Origin: Limnohabitans sp. WS1
GTDB lineage: Bacteria; Pseudomonadota; Gammaproteobacteria; Burkholderiales; Burkholderiaceae_C
Reading direction: 5' to 3'
DNA: 64,000 nucleotides
Assembly (NCBI RefSeq): GCF_003063265.1
Contig: NZ_NERU01000001.1
Span: 682,001-746,000 of the forward strand
Shown here: one piece after another, positions 17,079 through 24,668 of the stretch
How positions within the stretch are numbered: the stretch's first letter is position 1
Layout of the letters: each line of letters starts with the position of its first letter
The notes under the pieces: generated by a model
What the model was told of the DNA's origin: nothing
The model's database searches: none
What the model saw: the letters and a program-made list of their open reading frames with translations, nothing else
Translations under genes and position numbers: made by a program

Positions 17079-17860
17079 CTGATGCGCAGCGCCATTCGCC
17101 CATGCTGGAGGCTCGGGATATCACGCTCAAGTTTGGCGGTGTGACCGCGCTGGCCAACATCTCGATCGACATTGGCCATCAAGAGCTGGTGGCGCTCATT
17201 GGTCCCAATGGGGCTGGCAAGAGTTCTTTGCTGAATGTGCTGTCCGGCTTTTACCGCCCCAGCCAAGGTTCTGTGCGTTTTGAGGGCCAGGACATCGGGC
17301 GCTGGCCGGTGCACAGTGTGGCGCAAGCAGGCCTGGCCCGTACTTTCCAGGGCACACACTTGCTGCCTCACATGAGCGTGCTCGACAACATCCTGGTGGG
17401 TCGTTACATGCACATGAAAAGCTCACTGACCACCGCTTTTTTCTATTACCCGTTTGCGCACCGGGAAGAGCTGGCGCACCGCGCCGTGGCCGAAGAAATC
17501 CTGGATTTTTTGGAGCTCGAACACCTGCGGCACCACCCGGTGGGGACCTTGGGTTATGGCATGCGCAAGCGGGTGGATCTGGGACGGGCGCTGGCCATGG
17601 AGCCGCGCATGCTGCTGCTGGATGAACCCATGGCCGGTATGAACGTGGAAGAAAAAGAAGACCTCGCCCGTTTCATTCTGGACATCCGAGAGTCGCGTCA
17701 GATTCCGGTGGTGTTGGTGGAACACGACATGGGCGTGGTGATGGACATTGCCGACAGGGTGATCGTGCTCAATTTCGGCCGCAAGATTGCCGACGCCAGT
17801 CCAGCTGATGTGCAGCAAGACGAGCAAGTGATTGCCGCTTATCTGGGGGTGCACGCATGA
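17075..17860 (+). CDS. livG: Branched-chain amino acid-type ABC transporter ATPase (LivG-like)
   Basis: A 261-residue ATPase with Walker A GPNGAGKSS, Walker B MLLLDEP and the H-loop VEHD. The signature motif is unusual: LGYGMRKRVDLGRAL in place of the common LSGGQ or LPYGQ type. The C-terminal extension ending IAAYLG is typical of LivG. It is coupled on both sides by 4-bp overlaps to the racemase gene and to the acyl-CoA ligase gene, so the transporter is embedded in the catabolic operon. Its substrate is probably the acid activated by that ligase rather than an amino acid. Confidence 0.9.
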   Translation: MTDAQRHSPMLEARDITLKFGGVTALANISIDIGHQELVALIGPNGAGKSSLLNVLSGFYRPSQGSVRFEGQDIGRWPVHSVAQAGLARTFQGTHLLPHMSVLDNILVGRYMHMKSSLTTAFFYYPFAHREELAHRAVAEEILDFLELEHLRHHPVGTLGYGMRKRVDLGRALAMEPRMLLLDEPMAGMNVEEKEDLARFILDIRESRQIPVVLVEHDMGVVMDIADRVIVLNFGRKIADASPADVQQDEQVIAAYLGVHA

Positions 17861-19809
17861 GCGCAGACAAGCTATTCCCGCAGACCTTGCCGCAATGGTT
17901 GCTGCACAACGCCGCCACCCGCCCCGACGAGGTGGCGCAAAGGCACAAGCGCGATGGCATCTGGAAAGAATTCAGCTGGGCCGATGTGCGCGACGAGGTG
18001 CGCGAATTGGCCCTGGGTCTGCGTGCACGCGGCGTGCAGCGCGGCCAGACCGTGGTGTTGATGAGTGAAAACCGCCCCGAACTGTATTGGGCGGAATGGG
18101 CGGCTCAGGCCATAGGAGCCAAGGTCGTTGCCTTGTACCCGGACGCGACCGAAACCGAAGTGGACTATGTGGTGCAGGACGCGCAGGCGGTGTGCGTGTT
18201 TGCAGAAGACCAGGAGCAGGTCGACAAGGTACTGCCTTTGATGTCACGCTACACCGGCCTGCACACCGTGGTGTGGTGGGAGTCGGGCGGGCTCTGGTCC
18301 TATCGGCAAGATGGCCTTTTGGGGTGGGATGCTTTCAAGGCCCCGGCCCGACCCGCCAAGTCGGAAGATGCAGCCTGGTTTGAGCAGGTCATCGCTCAGG
18401 GACAAAGCAAGGATATTGCTTTGTTGTTGTACACCTCGGGCACGACCGGAGCGCCCAAAGGGGTGATCACGACACACGCATCGATGCTGCACAACGCCGA
18501 CCTCATTGGTCAGTCGGTTCAGTTGCCTCAAGGCTGTGAATACCTGTCTTACATCCCGCTGTCCTGGGCCACGGAGCAGTGGGTGGGGGTCACCCTCGGC
18601 CTGATTCGCCCGATGCGGGTGAGCTTTGCCGAGCGGCCGGACCAGATTCAGGAAGCGATTCGTGAGCTGGCCTGCGAGATGGTGTTTTTTGGTCCACGGC
18701 AGTGGGAAAGCCTGGCAGCACGGGTGCATACCCGCATGCTGGATGCTCCGCCCTGGCGGCAAAGTGTGGTGGACTGGGGCCTGCGCATCGGTCGCTTGGC
18801 GCGTGCCGAGCAGATGGACACCACCCAACGCCCGTGGTGGGTGCGGGCGCTGTTGCCACTGGCCGATGCCCTGGTGCTGCGGCCACTGCGTGATCAGCTG
18901 GGGCTTCAGCGTGCCAAGATCGCTTTCACCGGCGGCGCGGCCGTCGCGCCCGACATCTTTCGTTTGTTTGCCGCCATGGGCGTGATGCTGCGCAACGTCT
19001 ACGGTTGCAGTGAATTCGGCCTGGTCACGGTGCACCAAGGCAATCAGGCCAATCCCGAAACCATTGGCCAGTTGGTGCTCCTGCCCAGCGCCTGGGGCGA
19101 GCCCATGCAGTGGCGTCTGGCCCCCACCGGTGGGCTGGAGTTGCGTGGCGGTGCTGGGTTTGCGGGTTATTGGGGAAAGCCCGAAAAGAGCGCCGAAAAG
19201 ATGAACGGTGAATGGTTTCAGACCGGTGATGCCGTGGGGCAGGGGCCGACACAGACCGAGCTGATCTATTACGACCGTGTCGAGCACATGAGCAGCCTCA
19301 AGGGCGGGCACACCTTTTCCAAGCAGTTCATCGAGGTGCGCTTGCGCTTTTCACCCTACATCCGGGAAGTGATGGTGGTGGGTGATGTCACCCGCGATAG
19401 CGTCACGGCACTGGTCAACATCGACGGCGATGTCTTTGGCCGTTGGGCCGAGCGCAAGGGGGTGTCTTTCACCACTTTCACCGACCTCTCGCAGCGTCCC
19501 GAGGTGTTGGCTCAGGTCGCGTCGGAAATCGCGCAGGTCAATCGAACCTTGCCAGAGGCGGCTCGCATCACCCATTTTGTGAACTTGCCCAAGGAGCTTG
19601 ATGCCGACGAAGGTGAACTCACACGCACCCGAAAACTCAAACGCGATTTCATCGAGCAGCGCTATGGCCGCTTGATCGATGCCATGTACGCAGACCAGAC
19701 CCAGGCCGCCATCGAGATTCCGATCCGCTATCAAGACGGACGAACGGGTGTGCTGCGTGCGGATGTCACCGTCGGGCGCATCGCCGCACAGCGGATTTCG
19801 GAGAACTGA
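17857..19809 (+). CDS. AMP-forming long-chain acyl-CoA ligase (FadD15-like)
   Basis: A 650-residue adenylate-forming enzyme of the long-chain acyl-CoA synthetase class, longer than medium-chain ligases. The P-loop LLYTSGTTGAPKGV lies near residues 188-201, the YGCSEFG block near 380, and GEWFQTGD plus a DRVEHM...GG hinge region further on. It should activate an imported free acid to its CoA ester in the cytoplasm. Wedged between livG and livH with a 4-bp overlap to livG, which ties uptake to activation. A second, degenerate ligase homolog closes the cluster at 24669. Confidence 0.92.
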   Translation: MSADKLFPQTLPQWLLHNAATRPDEVAQRHKRDGIWKEFSWADVRDEVRELALGLRARGVQRGQTVVLMSENRPELYWAEWAAQAIGAKVVALYPDATETEVDYVVQDAQAVCVFAEDQEQVDKVLPLMSRYTGLHTVVWWESGGLWSYRQDGLLGWDAFKAPARPAKSEDAAWFEQVIAQGQSKDIALLLYTSGTTGAPKGVITTHASMLHNADLIGQSVQLPQGCEYLSYIPLSWATEQWVGVTLGLIRPMRVSFAERPDQIQEAIRELACEMVFFGPRQWESLAARVHTRMLDAPPWRQSVVDWGLRIGRLARAEQMDTTQRPWWVRALLPLADALVLRPLRDQLGLQRAKIAFTGGAAVAPDIFRLFAAMGVMLRNVYGCSEFGLVTVHQGNQANPETIGQLVLLPSAWGEPMQWRLAPTGGLELRGGAGFAGYWGKPEKSAEKMNGEWFQTGDAVGQGPTQTELIYYDRVEHMSSLKGGHTFSKQFIEVRLRFSPYIREVMVVGDVTRDSVTALVNIDGDVFGRWAERKGVSFTTFTDLSQRPEVLAQVASEIAQVNRTLPEAARITHFVNLPKELDADEGELTRTRKLKRDFIEQRYGRLIDAMYADQTQAAIEIPIRYQDGRTGVLRADVTVGRIAAQRISEN

Positions 19810-19813
19810 ACCC

Positions 19814-20698
19814 ATGATCGACTTCTTCAACTACATCATCAACGGGTTCCTGCAAGGCCAGATCTACGCCTTGCTGGCGCTGGGCTTCATGGTCATTTAC
19901 AGGGCCAGCAAGGTCTTCAACTTTGCGCAGGGTGAACTCATGATGCTGGGTGCCTACGCGGTCTGGACACTCACCATCGGTGCAGACCTGTCGCCCTGGC
20001 TGGCAATTCCATTGGCCTTCGTGTGCGCCATTGTTTATGGCTGGCTGATCGAGCGGCTGTTTTTTGAACGGCTGGTGGGGGAGTCGGTCTTTTCCATGGT
20101 GATGGTCACCATTGGTCTGGTGATCCTGATTCGCGGCATCGTGCTGGTGGTTTGGGGGCCTGCAGACCGTTCTTTTCCAGTGCTCTTGCCACCGGCTCCC
20201 CTGATCGTGGGGGACATGATCTTCCCCTCCAATCTGGTGATCGGTGCCTGTCTGACCTTGGTGGTGACTTTGGGCATGTCGTGGTTCTTCAACCGCACCC
20301 GTGCGGGGCTGACCCTGACGGCTGTGGCCGAAGAGCCCACCACAGCGATCTCGCTGGGCATCTCGGTCAAGCGTGCTGTCACCTTGGCCTGGATGATGGG
20401 CTCGGTCATTGCCACGGCGGGCGCCATCGTCTTGCTCACGGGCCGCTCCATCACCGTCCAAACGGCGGATGTGGCACTGGCTGCACTGCCTGTGGCCTTG
20501 CTGGCAGGCCTGGAATCCATTGGTGGGCTGATCTTGGCCGGTGCCATTGTGGGCATTGTTCAGGCTTTGGTGGCTGCTTATATTGATCCTGCGATCGGTG
20601 GCGCTGCGTCATCCATCGTGCCTTTTGTATTCATGCTGCTGATCTTGCTGGTGCGTCCCACCGGCTTGTTCGGTTGGCGCCATGTGGAGCGTGTGTGA
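19814..20698 (+). CDS. livH: ABC transporter permease (LivH-like)
   Basis: A 294-residue permease with about eight membrane helices. Typical stretches are IINGFLQGQIYALLALGFMVIYRASKVFNFAQGE near the N-terminus, the cytoplasmic EEPTTAISLGISVKR loop contacting the ATPase and the C-terminal LVRPTGLFG. The start at 19814 lies five bases after the ligase stop; a frame beginning at 19679 overlaps the ligase gene. It is translationally coupled to livM (one shared base). Confidence 0.92.
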   Translation: MIDFFNYIINGFLQGQIYALLALGFMVIYRASKVFNFAQGELMMLGAYAVWTLTIGADLSPWLAIPLAFVCAIVYGWLIERLFFERLVGESVFSMVMVTIGLVILIRGIVLVVWGPADRSFPVLLPPAPLIVGDMIFPSNLVIGACLTLVVTLGMSWFFNRTRAGLTLTAVAEEPTTAISLGISVKRAVTLAWMMGSVIATAGAIVLLTGRSITVQTADVALAALPVALLAGLESIGGLILAGAIVGIVQALVAAYIDPAIGGAASSIVPFVFMLLILLVRPTGLFGWRHVERV

Positions 20699-21747
20699 TG
20701 GACCCGTCTGGCGTTTTTTTTACCAACTATGCGGGCGACCGCTCCCTGATTCGTACGCGCGCGCAATGGGCCAGTCTTGTGCTTGTGGTGCTGGCCTTGG
20801 CGACTGCGCCATGGTGGGCATCCGACCGCTGGGTCAGCATCGGCTACACCACCTTCATCACGGCGGTGGCCGTGATCGGTCTGCAAATCTGCACCGGCTA
20901 TGCGGGGCAGATCAACTTAGGGCAATCGGCGTTCATGGGGGTGGGTGCCTACGGCGCGGCTGTGGCCATGGGGGCCGGATGGGACGCGGCCGCGGCGCTG
21001 GTGATCGGGGGCGCTGGTGCGGCCCTGTTTGGCGTGATGTTTGGTTTGACGGCGGCGCGCATCAAAGGCTTTTACTTGGCACTCACGACCATCGCAGCGC
21101 AAGCCTTGTTCCACTTTCTGGTGCTGAATTTGCCTCAGTCCTGGCTGGGCGGTGCCGGTGGCTTGCATGTGGAATCCATTTCAGTGTTCGGCCTGTCCCT
21201 CGAAAACGACCGCGCCATTTACTGGTTTTCATTCGCTGTGCTGCTGATCATGACGGCGGGGGCCTTTGGCATCGTGCGCTCACGCCATGGCCGCAGCTTT
21301 GAAGCCGTGCGGGACGATGATGTGGCCGCCGGCATGATGGGCATACCCGTTGCCGCAACCAAGGCCCGGGCATTTCTGGTGAGCGCGTTTTTTGCCGGTG
21401 TGGCGGGCGGTCTGTGGGTGGTGGCCTTGCGCCATGTGTCCATCGAGCAGTTCACGCTCTTCAATGCCATCTGGATGATCGCCATGATGATTGTGGGCGG
21501 ATTGGGCTCCATCGTCGGTGCGCTGATTGGCACCGTCATGATCCAGCTGGCCCGCGAGGGGGTAACCAGTCTGGGCCCGAGCTTCATGCAATGGGTGCCC
21601 TCATTGGGGCAAGACTTTGTCTTTGCCGCCATGAACGTCTTGTTGGGCACCGTCATCATTCTTTTCCTGCTTTTCGAGCCCAAGGGCGTGATGCACCGCA
21701 TCCAGATCACCAAAAAGGCCTATCGACTCTGGCCCTTTCCGTACTGA
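20698..21747 (+). CDS. livM: ABC transporter permease (LivM-like)
   Basis: A 349-residue permease of the LivM family. It shows ICTGYAGQINLGQSAFMGVGAYGAA after the first helices, the ATPase-contacting loop AVRDDDVAAGMMGI and GGLGSIVGALIGT. The start at 20698 uses the last base of the livH stop codon (TGATG arrangement); a start at 20674 would overlap further and is not needed. It forms the heteromeric channel with livH. Confidence 0.92.
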   Translation: MDPSGVFFTNYAGDRSLIRTRAQWASLVLVVLALATAPWWASDRWVSIGYTTFITAVAVIGLQICTGYAGQINLGQSAFMGVGAYGAAVAMGAGWDAAAALVIGGAGAALFGVMFGLTAARIKGFYLALTTIAAQALFHFLVLNLPQSWLGGAGGLHVESISVFGLSLENDRAIYWFSFAVLLIMTAGAFGIVRSRHGRSFEAVRDDDVAAGMMGIPVAATKARAFLVSAFFAGVAGGLWVVALRHVSIEQFTLFNAIWMIAMMIVGGLGSIVGALIGTVMIQLAREGVTSLGPSFMQWVPSLGQDFVFAAMNVLLGTVIILFLLFEPKGVMHRIQITKKAYRLWPFPY

Positions 21748-21788
21748 CCGTCATGGGGCGGCTTCTTTCACCACCACAGGAGACACAC

Positions 21789-21821
21789 ATGAGAAAACTG
21801 ATGAATTGAACGGCACGCGCC
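21789..21821 (+). other. Disrupted 5' end of the livK-like gene (in-frame stop in signal peptide)
   Basis: A good ribosome-binding site (CAGGAG) precedes ATG 21789, which opens MRKLMN, followed immediately by TGA (21807-21809), then an uninterrupted frame continuing as T-A-R-A-V-T-A-A-G into the binding protein. Reading TGG (Trp) instead of TGA would restore a perfect Sec signal peptide with a basic start and hydrophobic core. The sequence therefore shows either a real nonsense mutation or a sequencing error. Translation from the GTG at 21822 would give a signal peptide lacking its basic n-region. Confidence 0.8.
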
Positions 21822-23021
21822 GTGACGGCTGCAGGCATGGCTGCTGCAGCCATGGCCCCGGTTTCCGCGCAAACGGTTTACCAGGTGCCTGCCTTGTCGG
21901 ATTACTCCGGCCCATTTGCCGCGATCATGCCGATGGTCGGACCCGGGCGCGAGGGCGTGGTGAACTGGTGGAATGCCGAAGTGGGCGCCAAGCTCGGCGT
22001 GAAGCTGGACATGAAAACCTATGACACGCGCTACGACACGGCCCAGACGGCCAGCCTCTGGCCCGGTGTGCTGGCCACCAAACCCCTGATTGGCTTGTCT
22101 TTGGGTGGGCCGGACGTAGCGGCTGTTCAGCAGCGCCTGCCGACCGACAAGGTGCCCATGATCTTGGGCTCTGCCGCCACAGGTTTCAGCTGGCGACCTA
22201 ACCAGTGGGTCATGTCCACGCGGCCCACATTTGTGCATGAGTTCACCGGCTTCGTCGAGTGGTTCCAAAAGACCAAAGCCGGTGGCTCGCGCCCCGTCAA
22301 GGTGGCGATGTTCACCACCGAAGCTTCCCCCACTTTTGCCGATTTGGGCAAGGGCATCAACGCCTATGCCAAGGCCAACCCCACCAAAATCAATCTGGTG
22401 GAAATGGTCTATGTGGAGCCGCAGCCTGCGGACGTGACCCTGCAACTGCGCCGTGTTCTCAATGCCGGCGCTGAACTGATTTTGGTGCCCACCAATATCC
22501 AGCAGGCGGTGGCCGTCAAGCGGGCGATGCAGGCTTTGGGAAAGAACGTGCCCATGGCCTACAGCATTCACAACTCGCCAGCCATGCTGCAAAAACTGGT
22601 CGGTGGCATGGCCGCCATGGAGGGAGACTATGAGGTCCATTCCGGCGTGATCGCCACAGAGGAAGACAACGAGACCAAAAGGTTTTATGACATGTTGGTG
22701 GCCAAGTACGGCATGAAAGCACCCTGGCATTCGCTGACCACCGTGGGCATGAGCCAAGCCTTGGTCATGGTGCGCGCCGTCGAGACGGCTGCACGCAAGC
22801 ATGGTGGTGACAAGCTGACCGGTGAGTTGCTTTACAAAACCCTGATTGATACCAACTTCTCAGGCAAAGACTTTTTTGGATACAGCGGTGGCGACATCGA
22901 TTACTCGGTCGAAGCGCCGTTTCCAACCCGTGATCCACGCGTCAACATTGGCCAAGTGGTGGGGGGCAAGCTGACCACGTCGGCCACGCAGGTGCCCGTG
23001 CCCAAGCTTGCCAAGTGGTAA
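21822..23021 (+). CDS. livK: ABC transporter substrate-binding protein (LivK-like), N-terminus disrupted
   Basis: The frame encodes the full mature receptor (about 385 residues) of the periplasmic binding protein type 1 fold, with VYQVPALSDYSGPFA after a hydrophobic AAAAMAPVSAQ segment and GINAYAKANP, LVPTNIQQAVAVKRAM further on. The coordinates use the GTG after the in-frame stop described for 21789-21821; the natural start was probably ATG 21789. If the stop is real, the protein is made poorly or is mis-exported, and the transporter would depend on readthrough, a suppressor or another receptor. The rest of the gene shows no other damage, arguing for a recent event or a sequencing error. Confidence 0.85.
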   Translation: MTAAGMAAAAMAPVSAQTVYQVPALSDYSGPFAAIMPMVGPGREGVVNWWNAEVGAKLGVKLDMKTYDTRYDTAQTASLWPGVLATKPLIGLSLGGPDVAAVQQRLPTDKVPMILGSAATGFSWRPNQWVMSTRPTFVHEFTGFVEWFQKTKAGGSRPVKVAMFTTEASPTFADLGKGINAYAKANPTKINLVEMVYVEPQPADVTLQLRRVLNAGAELILVPTNIQQAVAVKRAMQALGKNVPMAYSIHNSPAMLQKLVGGMAAMEGDYEVHSGVIATEEDNETKRFYDMLVAKYGMKAPWHSLTTVGMSQALVMVRAVETAARKHGGDKLTGELLYKTLIDTNFSGKDFFGYSGGDIDYSVEAPFPTRDPRVNIGQVVGGKLTTSATQVPVPKLAKW

Positions 23022-23036
23022 AGCAAGGCAGCTGCT

Positions 23037-23840
23037 GTGACTGAACCACTGATTGCACTCAACAACGTTGAGGTCCTGTACGCCGACGTGATCCTTTCAC
23101 TGAAAGGCATCACGCTGGAGGTGGCGGCTGGCGGCTGTACGGTGCTGCTGGGCCCCAATGGCGCTGGCAAGAGCAGCACGCTCAAAACCATTTCCGGCAT
23201 GCTGGATGTGGAGGAAGGGCGTGTGGCCTCCGGCAACGTGCGCATGTTGGGCCAAGAGGTCACCGGGCGCTCTGCCGAGCAGATGGTGGCCGATGGCGTG
23301 GTCCATGTGGTCGAGGGGCGCAAGGTGCTGCGCCACATGACGGTGGAGCAAAACCTCGTCGTGGGCGGGCATCGCCTGACACGCATGGCCGACGTGAAGC
23401 AGGGGCTGGAGCGGGTCTACGGCCTGATTCCCCGACTGGCTGAACTGAGAACCCGCACCGCGGGCTACCTTTCAGGTGGGGAGGAACAGTTGTTGCTGAT
23501 CGGGCGCGCCATGATGGCGCAACCCCGACTGCTGATGATCGATGAACCTTCACTGGGCCTGGCGCCCATGATGGTCAGTGAAATTTTTGCGTTGCTTGCC
23601 AAACTGCGCCAGGAAGGTGTTTCTCTGCTCATTGTGGAGCAGCACGCCCAAGCCGCGCTGGACATTGCCGACCACGGCTACATCCTGGAAAACGGTCGCG
23701 TGGTGCTGGAGGGCACGGCCGCCGAACTGCGCGCCAATGAGGACATTCAGGAGTTCTATTTGGGCAAGCAGGCCAGCGGAGAACGGCGCAATTATCGCGA
23801 GGTCAAGCACTACCGTCGCCGCAAGCGTTGGTTGGGTTGA
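23037..23840 (+). CDS. livF: ABC transporter ATPase (LivF-like)
   Basis: A 267-residue ATPase with Walker A GPNGAGKSS, a YLSGGEEQLLLIGRAMM signature region, Walker B LLMIDEPSLGL and the H-loop VEQH. It starts with GTG at 23037, 15 bases after the livK stop. The tail after the usual LivF end is extended and very basic (RREN-free, ending YRRRKRWLG), a feature common to a subgroup of these ATPases. Together with livG it powers the livHM permease; the full set is livG-ligase-livH-livM-livK-livF. Confidence 0.9.
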   Translation: MTEPLIALNNVEVLYADVILSLKGITLEVAAGGCTVLLGPNGAGKSSTLKTISGMLDVEEGRVASGNVRMLGQEVTGRSAEQMVADGVVHVVEGRKVLRHMTVEQNLVVGGHRLTRMADVKQGLERVYGLIPRLAELRTRTAGYLSGGEEQLLLIGRAMMAQPRLLMIDEPSLGLAPMMVSEIFALLAKLRQEGVSLLIVEQHAQAALDIADHGYILENGRVVLEGTAAELRANEDIQEFYLGKQASGERRNYREVKHYRRRKRWLG

Positions 23841-23844
23841 AGGC

Positions 23845-24633
23845 ATGCCGACGCTTCACGGCATTGACTGGACGGCCGAGCCACGGGTGGGCAGCATCGT
23901 CCTCGATCGCGCAACACACCACAACGCTTTGGGATTCGACACCGCGTCCGCTTTGGCGCAGGCGATCGCTGAGGTGCTGGCCGCGCAACCGCGTGTGGTG
24001 GTCATCAAGGCACGAGGCCCCATTTTTTGCGCAGGGGGCGATATCCAGGAGTTCGCCAGCGCGGGTGATCAGTTGCCGCAGCTTGTCAATGACATCCTGG
24101 ATCAACTCCTTCCGGCTTATTTGCAGCTGGCACAGGCGGCTTGCCCCGTTGTGTCCGTGGTGGGTGGACCTGTAGGCGGTGCGGGCATCGGTTTGGCCTT
24201 GTGTGGCGATTTCGTGCTGGCCAGTGACACCATGAAACTGCGCACAGGGTATTCAGCCATAGGCTTGTCCCCAGATGTCGGGGCGTCCTATTTTTTGGCG
24301 AGGCGCATCGGAGCTGTTCGAGCGCAGCAATGGTTGATGCTCAGTCAGGCCGTGGATGCACAGCGTTGCCTGGCCGCCGGTGCCGTCGATCAAGTCTTTC
24401 CTGCCCAAGAGCTGGAAGCTGCGGCTCAAGGGTTGGTCGGACAGTTGTGCCACTCTGCGCCTGCCTCATTGGCCGCCATCAAAAAACTGGCGACACAAGG
24501 GCCAGGCGTGTCCTTGCAGGACCACTTGCTGCTGGAGCAGCAATTGCTGAAAGCCTGTGCATCCACCTCGGATGCACGCGAGGGGATAGCCGCTTTCGTA
24601 CAAAAAAGACCCGCTCTATTTAAGGGGCAGTGA
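23845..24633 (+). CDS. Enoyl-CoA hydratase/isomerase family protein (PaaG-like isomerase type)
   Basis: A 262-residue crotonase-fold protein. The oxyanion-hole segments FCAGGDIQEF and GGPVGGAGIGLALCGD are present, but the first hydratase glutamate is replaced (GGAGIG instead of GGGCE). D144 in LSPDVGAS matches the catalytic Asp of PaaG-type isomerases. It is therefore more likely a double-bond isomerase than a hydratase, which fits a cluster where MaoC proteins do the hydration. The start at 23845 follows livF by four bases; the frame from 23578 overlaps livF and is rejected. Confidence 0.85.
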   Translation: MPTLHGIDWTAEPRVGSIVLDRATHHNALGFDTASALAQAIAEVLAAQPRVVVIKARGPIFCAGGDIQEFASAGDQLPQLVNDILDQLLPAYLQLAQAACPVVSVVGGPVGGAGIGLALCGDFVLASDTMKLRTGYSAIGLSPDVGASYFLARRIGAVRAQQWLMLSQAVDAQRCLAAGAVDQVFPAQELEAAAQGLVGQLCHSAPASLAAIKKLATQGPGVSLQDHLLLEQQLLKACASTSDAREGIAAFVQKRPALFKGQ

Positions 24634-24668
24634 GCGCCCGATTCTGAAGACGCCATTGAGATTCACAG

